Shown here piece after piece: positions 21,025-31,477 of a stretch of 64,000 nucleotides of DNA. Location of the stretch: NCBI GenBank assembly GCA_034620365.1, contig JAQGEQ010000023.1, forward strand, positions 248,001 to 312,000, written 5' to 3'. The position numbers and the translations under genes were made by a program. Below the pieces are notes generated by a model that saw only the letters and a program-made list of their open reading frames with translations, was not told the DNA's origin and did no database searches. Source of the stretch: Pegea sp. RAD2-039. Its lineage: Eukaryota; Chordata; Thaliacea; Salpida; Salpidae. Position 1 is the stretch's first letter. Every line of letters starts with the position of its first letter.

Positions 21025-23383
21025 ATGTCCTACAATGGCATCGGTTTGTCGACCGCTCGTGGTAGTGGCACTAATGGTTACATCCAAAGAAACCTTTCCA
21101 CTGTCAGAAGAGCTAAAGACAGAGTAGCTTACAAAACGGAAGAAGATATCGCGAAGCTCGATTCCAGGTATGACTACGACTACTGGCCCGCTTAGCTGAT
21201 GGTTTGTTTGTAGATTAGACCGAAAACCAAACGCTGAACTTCTTCTACATGAAATGAAACGAAGAGTCGAGTTGAAGTGCGTGGAACTCGAAGTAAGTGG
21301 ATTTGATGTTAGACTACAAAAGAGATCCTAATGTTGTTTGTAGGAGATGATGTTGGGGAAAGGATACTCTGAAGAAGAAGTAGCCAATAAAGTGAAGTCT
21401 TTTCGCGAGATGCTCATAGAGAATCGAGATCAACTTCCTGGAGCTGTGGATGAAAGAGGGAACCCGATCATGATTGACTCCCATCAGATGGCAGAGATGA
21501 AAGAGAAGAAGAATGAGATGATTAGAAGTGCGTTTGGGATCAGTGAGGATTATGTGAAAGGGAGCGCATTCGAGAACAGTCTGCGTGCCCCAGACGCCCC
21601 TAATTCTAACTACGATCTAGTTGAGTCTCCTACTGAAGATAAAGTTGAAGAAGAAAAGCAACTGGATGCTGACAAGAAGAAGAAAAAGAAACGAAAAAAG
21701 AAGAAGGAGTCTTCTTCGTCTAATTCAGATGAGAAAGATCTGAAGGACACACGACAACGGATGCACTCAGCAAGTAATGGGAAGAAGAGCTCTTCAAAGC
21801 ATCCTCATCTTGAAGGAGAAAGATCAGTGAAGAAGTCGAAGAAGAAGTCTGAAAAGAAGAAGAGTCGGAAACAAGAGATGAGGAGAAGAAGGCAAAAGCA
21901 CTCAACTTCAGACACAGAAGATGAAGATCATCGAGAAAAAAAGAAGAAGAGTAAAAAAGAGGACACAGACACTAGCAGCGAAGAGGAAGGCGACAGCAGC
22001 TCCGGGGAGCAAAGGAATCAACAGAGATCAAAAGCTCGGAAGAGCAAAGTACTCAAACAAAAAAGCAAGAAGCGAATAAAGAAGAAGCATCGCGTCTCTT
22101 CAAGCTCTGAAGACTCGACAAGTAGTGATGACTCTTCTACTGATGAAGATGTTAAGAAGAAGTCTCGAAAGTCACGTGATCAGCAACTTTCTCGTCACAA
22201 ACGCAAATTGGTGAAAGTACCGCTTCGTCATGACAGTGTGACCTCATCATCATCACAATCTAGCCCTTCACCAAAGCGTCAGCATCAGTCCACATCCGCC
22301 GGTCGCTTTCCTAAACAATCTCTCACACGAGATGACAAGCAGAGGCGTCAACGTGACTTCAAAAAACGTAAAAACCTCGAAGTTGAAGTGCCAAGAACAT
22401 CAGCAAAACGTTTCGATAAATTCGAAAGAAGAGATGAGGATCAAAAGTCTCCTAGAAGAAGACAGGAAGATGAAGATCAAGAAACTCACAGAAAAAGAAG
22501 ACGAGATGAAGATGAGGATCGAGAAACTCACAAAAAAAGAAGAGATAGAGATGAGGATCGGAGAGCTCCAAGAAGAAGAAGAGATGATGATGAAGATCAA
22601 AGTGCTCCCAAAAGAAAAGATGAGGATGAGGATCAAGAAGCTTCTATAAGAAGACGAGATGAAGATGAGGATCGAGAAACTCACAAAAAAAGAAGAGATA
22701 GAGATGAGGATCGGAGAGCCTTAAGAAGAAGAAAAGATGAGGATGAGGATCAAAGAGCACCCAGAAGAAAAGATGAGGATGAGGATCAAAGAGCTCCCAA
22801 AAGAAAAGATGAGGATGAGGATCAAAGAGCTCCCAGAAGAAGAAAAGATGATCATGAGGATCAAAGAGCTCCCAGAAGAAGAGATGAGGATCAAAGAGCT
22901 CCCAGAAGAAGAAGAGTTGATCATGAGGATCAAAGAGCTCCTAGAAGAAGAGGTGATGATGATGAGGATCAAAGAGCTCCCAGAAGAAGAGATAGAGATG
23001 AGGATCAAAGAGCTCCCAGAAGAAGAGGTGAGGATGAGGATCAAAGAGCTCCCAGAAGGACAAGAGATGATGATGAGGATCAAAGAGCTCCTAGAAGAAG
23101 AAGAGGTGATGATGATGATCAAAGAGCTCCCAGAAGAAGAAGAGGTGATGATGATGATGATGAAAATCAAGAAGCTTCTAGAAGAAGACGAAAAGAGATG
23201 GATATAAGATCTTCAAGAACACAGAAAACTAGAAGTGAAAAAAGACCTCAACCTAGTAGACGAGCTGTTGAAAGTTCAAGTTCTTATTCTCAGCTTTCAA
23301 CTAAAGCTGTTGTTTCATCAGAAGACTCATCATCATCGTCATCATCTTCTTCTTCCGACAGTTCTAGTTCAACTTCAGATTAA
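21025..23383 (+). CDS. SRRM2: SRRM2/CWC21-like spliceosomal protein with charged repeat tail
   Basis: Three exons: 21025-21167, 21214-21292 and 21344-23383, giving 753 residues. The two introns are only 46 and 51 bases. The N-terminus is the cwf21 domain: MSYNGIGLSTARGSGTNGY, QRNLS, then RKPNAELLLHEMKRRVELKC and LEEMM, matching the start of SRRM2 and yeast Cwc21, which sit at the 5' exon/PRP8 site of the active spliceosome. A conserved second block follows (HQMAEMKEKKNEMIRSAFGIS.DYV.GS.F). The rest is low complexity: Lys/Ser/Glu-rich up to about residue 430, then about 20 copies of a unit based on DEDQRAPRRR, then a Ser-rich end. Classic RS dipeptides are few; the tail alternates acidic and basic. 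Vertebrate SRRM2 is far longer. AATAAA is at 23473-23478. Confidence 0.93.
22440..23170 (+). repeat. In-frame coding minisatellite in SRRM2 tail
   Basis: A tandem array of units of roughly 30-39 bases built on GATGAGGATCAAAGAGCTCC and a following AGAAGAAGA tract, encoding (D/E)ED-QRAP-RRR. Unit length varies by whole codons, so the frame is kept. The left half is more diverged (ETHKKRR, EASIRR units) and the right half more uniform, suggesting recent expansion at the 3' side. Because the array is purine-rich, all plus frames and some minus frames are open; those are not genes. Confidence 0.9.
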
Positions 23384-23472
23384 ATTTTACAGCAGTGAAC
23401 GTTTATTATCAAGTGGTTTAACAGCCATTCTCTTATTTTTGTACGAAACAAGGTAGAATAATTGAAATGAGC

Positions 23473-23478
23473 AATAAA
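23473..23478 (+). terminator. Poly(A) signal AATAAA of SRRM2-like gene
   Basis: AATAAA 90 bases after the SRRM2-like stop codon. Confidence 0.55.
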
Positions 23479-25031
23479 ATGTTTGATTCATTGTATCAAA
23501 GTTGTTTGTCTGATTCTTACTCGTTCTATTAATTGCTCGTTACATAAATGTAGAGAAAATCGAATAGTTTAAATTATGTAAATATTCATCAGTTGTGGTT
23601 TGAATTACAGTATCTGATATAAATAACACAATCAATAAAAAAATCTTTAATATTTTCAACAAAAAACTCTTCAAAAATTGTTAAGTTTTTCCACTAACTA
23701 AAACATTAGTCTTCAAAAAAATAGAATATTTTTTTAGAACTTGCAAAATGTAAAACTTCTGTTTTGAAATACTGGCTTGATACAAACAAAACAGTAATAA
23801 CTGACCATCAAATCTTTTGTAAATTTTTTGAGACAAACTTACTGATCAAACCAGCTATGGACTGAAAGTTTGAAGGAAATAAGTACTTCCGCATTTCAAC
23901 TTGCACAGTTCTGATTTTTTATTTCTGTTAAATTGTAAATATATACGTCAATATGACTCAGTTTATCTCAATATTGTTTTTAACACTATAAGCTCACAAT
24001 ATAGCAACCAGTTGAAATATTTACTGGTCACAGCTATCAAATTAGTTTGTTCTTTAATATAAATAAAAAAGCTAAAATATGTGAAAGTTTACTTTGTGTG
24101 GCTAAATCAGTAAAAATAACGAATCATTATAAAAAGCATTTTTACTAAAAACTGTTATTTTAACTTTCTTCATATATTAACTGAAATAAAAATAAAGCAA
24201 GTGACATTTTATCTCAAAATATCAGTTTAAATTTATTGCGTTCTTGTTAATAACATCAAGTCTTACTAAGAACAAAATTCATCTGTAAAAATCAAGTACT
24301 AAAACAAAAAAATAATAATTCTGATCTAAAAAAAGTTTTTTTTTATCAATTTTGTAAAAAGTTTTTTCTCCTTACTAATAATTGTTTAGATAACGTTCTT
24401 TTCTATAGTTCTCTTTTAATTATCTTATTACTAGAAAAGTTAGAAAGTATAACACATTAATCGGATGACGAGACACAAAGATGAAGCTCATTTGAAACCT
24501 ACAAGCTACTGCTTTTTTTTAACACTTTTTGATACTACAAAATGTTAAATAAAATGCAAATAACTTGAGTAATAAAAAAAACGTTAGAAAACATGATTTG
24601 GTAAAAATTCCTGTTGCATCATATGCAATAGCAGATTTTGAATTACAAAATTTAGAAGTGTAATATTAACTTTTTGTTTAAATCACGTGACTTTTGAAAT
24701 AACTAAATCAACTAGTATAGCTTAATATGAAGTTTTAACTACATCAGTTTCATGAACTAGTTGAGTCATATCATCTGCAAGTATACAAACCACGTTTTAA
24801 TTAAAATAAATTCAACAAAACTTAAACCTGTTATGAAACACAATTTAATTATCTGAGAAGTTCTGCAGTTAATCATTCAACAGGTTTTCGAGTTTTGGCA
24901 TGATGTCATGACAGTGAGTTTCAACCAGTAAGCTTTCATCTTTATAAAACTCTCAAATAAAACTAGGGTCCAAATTACAATTTTCTATTTATGTTTTAAG
25001 AGCAAAAACTTTGAAAAGTGGCTCCGGGAAG
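23479..25031. other. Intergenic, nothing recognised
   Basis: AT-rich non-coding DNA between convergent genes (SRRM2-like on plus, unrecognised gene on minus). No feature seen. Confidence 0.45.
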
Positions 25032-25599
25032 TTAAATGAAGAGATTAAGAATAGCTTCGAGTGTTTTGGATTCCACATAATCCACTTCATCGAGACTCAA
25101 CTGAAGAAAATCGGATGATTTAAAGATGAAAATCTTCGGAAGAACTTACTTCTTGATAGTGTCCTCGGAAGTTAAGAACTCGAAGATAAAACTGGAAGAT
25201 CTGCTCCGAGAGATTATTAATGTCTTTCTTCTTGATGTTGTCACAAAATAGTTTGGCAAGATGAAGAAGAGGTCCGAAAGAGAGGGGATGTGAGAACTTC
25301 TCGATCTGTAGGAAAGATTAGGATGAAACAAAGATCAATAAATGATGAGGATGATAATATAAGGATTAGGAGGTGATGAAGATACTCACTCGACCGCAGC
25401 AGCTTTTAAGAGCATCCAGGACACTTTGTATTTTCAGATGAGTTGGAATGAAGTTGATTAGCGCCTTGAAGCGGATGCAAATGATTCCACCGACATCAGT
25501 CGACTGATCAAGATTCCGAGATCGTTTTTCGAGGAACTTGAGCGCTTTTTCATCATCTTGATGAAAGTTGATCCGACGAATCAAGGAGAGGAGTAAGAT
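25032..25599 (-). CDS. C-terminal exons of an unrecognised helical protein
   Basis: Three exons on the minus strand join cleanly in phase 0: 25390-25599 (70 codons), 25150-25305 (52 codons) and 25032-25100 (23 codons with stop). Each junction has a good GT donor (GTGAGT, GTAAGT) and a pyrimidine tract plus CAG or ACAG acceptor. The introns are 84 and 49 bases. The 144-residue product is amphipathic and helical: pieces include LLLSLIRRINFHQDDEKALKF, IKIQSVLDALKSCC-like and PLLHLAKLFCDNIKKKDINNL. Base composition is clearly less AT-rich than its surroundings. This looks like HEAT/ARM- or PCI-type helical repeat, but I do not recognise the family. No ATG exon is found upstream; the frame of the first exon stays open for a short way past its acceptor. 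It may be the end of a gene with distant 5' exons, or a truncated gene. Confidence 0.5.
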
Positions 25600-25609
25600 C
25601 TGAATGGAG

Positions 25610-26460
25610 AACTTGAAGAGGTGGAAGAAGAGTTTGCACCAATAATAAATGATAAATAGAATGAAAGAAGGAAAATGTTGATCTTGGAAACTGATGATTG
25701 GTTGTCACTGATAAAATACTTTTTCAAAAGTGAAAAAATTGATCTAACAAGAATTCACTACATCAGCTGCAAAAAAAACGTAAAAAATATTTCAAATTAG
25801 AAAAATCTTTGACTCAAGCAACTGATTAACACAATTTTTTATCAGAATAAAATAATCTTGTTAATGTCATTGAATAAAAATGTAAATTTGATGAGATTTA
25901 CTTCAGGTTTTTAGGCCACCTGTAATCGTTCACTAACTAACTTTAATTTTTAGAAATTTATTATTTTAATTGCTCAAAATGAATTAACTTAAAAATTGTA
26001 TTTTATGTTTTACTTCAACTGTAAAGTTTCATTAGTCTATAAACATAGATGTATCATAAGATGGATTTAAAGGTAGAAAACTTTATTCACTTTTATTCAG
26101 AACTTCAGACTCTTATGACCGATAATTGCAGATATAGCTCTTAGAAAACTTGTTGAAGCTTATCTAATGAAAGTGTTGTAGCTAAAGTTGTTGTAACTTA
26201 AGTTAGTTTTTGCCAATATCTATAAAATTTGAATTTGTTGCTAAAATTTGTTTATTTTTGACATAAAATCTCACAAACTGTTTTTCGCTGAGCTGTTTGT
26301 AAAATAAACAAAGCTAATTACTAAAATTATATATGTAATCGCGATTAAACTTCAGCTGGTTATAAGAAGTTCACTTCTAGATGACAAATACATCTTAAAC
26401 TTTAGTGATTAGTGGTTAAATTTCAGATAAGACTTTGAGAGTTTATTAAAAAAGTATTAA
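25610..26460. other. Non-coding upstream of the 25-kb fragment
   Basis: AT-rich; searched for 5' exons of the minus-strand fragment and none could be supported. Confidence 0.4.
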
Positions 26461-26474
26461 ATTTTTTCTGCTGT

Positions 26475-27010
26475 CGTTTCTACGAGAGACAAAGACAACT
26501 CTAAACCCTGGACTGCCTTTAGGCAGAATTGTGTTTGTGGTTTCTAGATGTCATTCTCTGTCTCCATCACTACAGGACTAACCCACCCTTATACATACGT
26601 ATTGGTTTCGATTGTAGTGAAGAGCAGCATGTACTGAACTACCCTCTCTCTGTATATCTGCTTTTCGGTGACACAGCCCAATGACCTGGGACAGTGACAT
26701 AGAGGTCAATAAATTGTAGATTTACTATTTGGGTTTACTCCCATAGCCTTTGCTTCTCCTAGAGCAACCACAAGGCACTGTACTACTTATCTATAGTTGG
26801 AGAAGATACTTTCTTGCTCGATAAATGATAAAATAAAGTCTTCAAAGACGGTGGAATTCGAATAACGTATAATTGATTAGCAGCCAATAATACTTGAGAA
26901 GTAATATTATGCGTATCTAGATGACATTTCAAGACTGGCATGGGTCTATTTGTAATGATGTTTTCTGTGTGACTTACAGTTGTATTTTCACCGTTTACGT
27001 GATTCACCAG
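26475..27010 (-). mobile_element. Probable repeat-element remnant
   Basis: A block distinctly richer in G and C than its flanks. On the minus strand 26783-27007 is open (74 codons, including TNRPMPVLKCHLDTHN), and the next part of the block is protein-like but interrupted by stops (for example a TVPGHWAVSPKSRYTERG-like string). The sharp composition edges and broken frames suggest an old inserted element, perhaps an LTR retroelement. No family could be assigned. Confidence 0.3.
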
Positions 27011-30000
27011 TTATAATAACGCTCTGTTAAAATATTATTATCGTTACATTTTGCGACCTTACTCATTTATTCACCATTTATTTAACAGCCTAAGAAAGTT
27101 CATAATAATAATAATATTAGGAAATCTCGTTTAAGACAATAGTTGCAGAAGTCGCTGTATTAATATTAAGCATAAAAAAAGTTATCTTTCCTCAAAATCT
27201 TGGAAGCAGTCAAAGTACTTATTTTGGTAAAAGTATGTTTTCACTTTCATGCTTATGTAAAAGTCTTGTAATTTCTAAATTAAATAAATAAAAGCTTATT
27301 TTAGAAGAAGTATGGCCAAGAGTAGGTAGTCATTTCAATCAATAAGTCTTGAAAGTTTATATCAAAAAGACTGACACACGTTTGAGACTGTAGAGCCATA
27401 AATTATGCGAGAGGCAGCTCTCTTGACTGATGAAGACTTCATTAATGACTTCTTGTACTGTCAAATATCTGGCTTATCAAAAACTTTGATTTATAATAGC
27501 AACAGCTTGAGTTCTAAATAGAGAAGTCAGTAAACTAGATTTAGTACTTCAGTCTGTAAACCAACTTGATTAACAAATTTAAGCAAAAATAAAATATTTA
27601 AAAGAAGCTAGCGCTTGGTGGTGCTTAGAGAACGCAAAGCTAAATATATCATAATTATTATTATGTTGCACCACAATATAAAAACCAAGATAATAGAAAA
27701 TAAGAGTTTTTGTTTAATTTAAAATCGAATTACCTTTACAAGAAAACCATCGACTACAAATAAAACTTAAATATCTTGATTTGAGTCAAGCAAATATAAT
27801 TCATTGAAATGATTATATTTGTCTAAACTTAAGGTTTTCTTTTGTTGAAAGCTACAAGTTATAAACAAGAAACCATTAAACCTTAACTTTTATTATAATG
27901 TACATTTGAGTAATAGAAAGTAACCACTAAATTCTTTAAGAATTTTGCACATATATTTTGAATACTAGGTGAAACAATTTAACTTTTTAATTTATTTTTT
28001 TATTAGATTGAACTTTTGTCAATGTGTAATACAAACAAAAAATTAGGTTTTAAAATTGATAATTTTCTATTATATTTCATTTAAACGATATAAGCTGTTT
28101 TGGTAGCTTTTCAAATGATTATATAAGAGTAATTTATGTGGGAGTGTTTTTGTTTTTCAATAACCATTACTAATGTTAAACTCATGATTGTAACTGTTTA
28201 TGTTGGTTTTATATATAATACAAACAACGCTGAAAATAAATGTTTTGAGTTTATTTAAATATAAACGAAAAGAAGAATAGTTTTAACTTTCAGCATTTTA
28301 TTTTATATAACTGATCAAACAAACTAGTTTACTTCTACATTTTTCTATTAATGGCTGATAAATGAATTAAATAAAAGGATGTGTTTCGATCAAGACAATT
28401 TCGATCAGAAGCCTGTATGAAAAACGTATATATGATAAACCAACTTTTAGAGGCCATTTAATTTTTATATAAAATGTTATGAACTAGTGAAACTCTTTCA
28501 AGGTACAAACAATTTTGTTTCGACAAATACTACAATTGCACTCAAACTGATTTTCAAAACTTTTGAATTTCATAACCGCAAACCACTTGGTTCGGTTAAA
28601 GTTCTAAACACTTAACCTCAACTAATTCTAAAAACTTGTAGTCTGGTGTTTACATCACTTTAAGTTTCTATTCTTATTACATTTTTTATCATCCTTATCG
28701 AAAAGTTCACACGAGTTCATTGATAGGAATTCCTTTGTTCATTTAAACTTAAGTTTACTAATAAAAATGTTATCAAAATGACTTCAACTTTTTCTTTTAT
28801 GCAAATATATGAAGATAATTTAAAAATTTATCAACAGTAGTTTAATAAGGTTGAGGTTTTAAGTAGTCATAAGGCTTCAGAATAGTTTTATTTATTTTTT
28901 AAAACTTAATTTTGAGACTTGATAATCAGTTTCATAGTTAAAATGTAAGTCAATTGAAAATAAATTTTTGCAGATGCTAATTTTCATAAGCCCAATATTT
29001 CCAGCGTATGTTTAGAAGTAAATTATATGCTTCAATAATGCATACATTTTATAAATTTTTCAACATTTAAGTTTGTTATTTGTTAGGGTTTTTTAAACAG
29101 TTTAAATAAAACTCACTTACATAATCCTTTGTAAGTTTTTTTTACGCTCGAAATTCTTTACAAGAACAAACCTTTTAAATGAAGAATTTCGTATGAAATG
29201 ATAATAAATAATTATAAATTTATATTAAATATTCTACTTACTTTAAATACAAACTATTAGTTGTTCTAAAGACAAGAGTAGTACCACGTGAGCATTTCTG
29301 TGCTTACAAATGAATAAAAACATTTAAAATGTCATTTGAAATGAAAATATTAGGGACAAAAAGCACATAAGCTCTAAAATAATAATATTCAAAAAGTTAA
29401 AATTGCAACAAAAGCAAAAAAATTTATAATTTTTTTTAATAACAACAAAAAATGAAAAATATTTTGCTAAGACTTTAAGAGCAACTTTCCAAAAGAGCAG
29501 TAAAAGGTAAATATAAAATAAATTTTTGAACAAATGGCGCTTATTTACCAGATGTGTTAGAATCAAAGAAATTGTTGACTAAATCGGACAGATTCGTCAG
29601 AAACTAGTATTTGAAGTCACTTAATTTTTCATTACCAACAACTACTACTAAAATGTTTATTTTCTGGCGTTTAACAATTAAAACCGAACTAAATTACAAC
29701 CCAGAACAATTATTTAAGAAAATATTGTAATTAACCTCAAAGTTTTAGTTTGCAGCCACTTGAAAACTTGGAAGGCATTCGACAAAACTAAAAATCATTT
29801 TTTTAATAAAATCGATTTTTTAACTTTAATTTAGCATCAAATTTTCTTCTACTTAATCAATTCTTACACAAGTTTTTGAAATCTACTTATTTGAATAATC
29901 GGAAGCAGCAAGCAAAAGGCTTTCATGAACTACTTTTTTACAAGGAATTTTTATTAAAGTCTCGCAAATAATAATAATTTGTTTCATTAAACCAGGCGGC

Positions 30001-31477
30001 TATCGATCTGACCTTACCAAATCATGAACCCATCTTAATATGAAGCTCTATAACTTCATCTGATATTTTCATTGACTACATCAAATACAAGGTTACTAAA
30101 ATTTATTGAATGTACTATAACATCGTGATGATAAAAACCACGATAATAATTTCAGTATTTTAGTACACAACTGAAATTAGGCTCATAGTTATTCGATAAG
30201 AAGTTAACTTAGTTTTCTTACGATTACTTTTTACTAGAGAAACAAAGATAAGAGTTAAATAAAAATGTATTTAGCCTTTTAATTGGCAGTGTCATACTCA
30301 TAAACGTCTGGAATTACATGCTTGAGTACATTCTTATTTGAACAGAAAAAATACTCAAAAATTTTATGTTTTTGGAATTAGACAATTGAATATGTGATGT
30401 TCTATGTACACATGAATTTGTATCAAAACACAAACTAAAGATGCAAAATGATTTGCAAATGATAGGGACGATGGTTCATTGATACAGTTTTTAATGCTTT
30501 GATGATTTTTATTTTTTTAGATTTGCGGTTATAACACATAATCAAACCGGAAATGACAAATGCATTTATGGGAGATTGTAATCAAATAACATCCAAAAAT
30601 ACTGGACGACGTTATCGAGGTAGGGACCATTGCACAATTAAAAAACACATCTTTCTATATCAATGAGTCTCAAAAAACCTAAATGATAAAAGACACAAAT
30701 TCTCAGTTGAAAAAATGAAGATTTAATTGGAAGTTAAGGCAACTTCTATCCGTAGGAAATAAACAATTAATTAAATGATAAATTCCGCAAATAAAAAGAA
30801 ATATTTCAATATTTGAAACCAGTAGATGTTGTGTATATTAACTACAATTTTCACTAGTTGATCAAAAATCGACAAATATTTGGGACTTTGTCTGTGAGGA
30901 ACTGCTGTAAACGCTTTTAACTTTTTCACATAATGTACAATTAAAGATTGAGAAAGATTCTGGATCTCAGAGGTATTTTTCGCGAGTCATTGAACAATTT
31001 ACCAAGTATAGAGGTTGGCAAAAAGCAAAATATCATTAAATTTATTTCCCAAAATAAAAAGAAGATATCAGCACCACCATCAACTTAATTACTCTTGCTT
31101 ACTTGTAATAGACATCACAAAACCGCGGGAAACCTTTTCCTCAGGATTTTGTTCTCATGAAAAGAAAAGTACAAAAATTTGAAAAATCTATTTTTAGTAT
31201 TGATACAAAAATACAAAATACTTGATACTATAAACCAGCAGGAACATCATCAAAATATTAAATTAGAAATAGAGTTGTGATATACTTTTAAAAACCCAAA
31301 CGTTTTAACTTTAAATAAATGGTATATAGGTGGCTTAGTACTGACAAAAAATACAAAATTTAAAAAGACACCCATGAAAGTGGCTGCCAGTCAATGAAAT
31401 ACTCCTAAACAGAATAACGAACATTGTCCAAGCAACTGAAGAGGTAACAACTTTACATTTTGGACTGGTTCTTTAAA
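27011..31477. other. Intergenic, nothing firm
   Basis: AT-rich throughout. A short stretch near 27330-27500 (minus) gives a faint RAASRIIYG string reminiscent of LINE 3' coding sequence, but it is interrupted and too weak to call. The right end should contain the 3' UTR of the HMG-box gene. Confidence 0.4.

Noticed and set aside
22332-23207. Open frames of 94-156 codons on both strands inside the SRRM2-like exon
   Set aside because: They are by-products of the purine-rich tandem repeat; the cwf21-linked frame is the only one with conserved sequence.
27330-27500. Minus-strand string resembling a LINE 3' coding end
   Set aside because: Only a short RAASRIIYG-like match with stops around it; could be chance.
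29324-29566. 80-codon minus-strand open frame rich in Phe/Leu/Cys
   Set aside because: No start context, splice sites or family features; composition typical of chance frames here.
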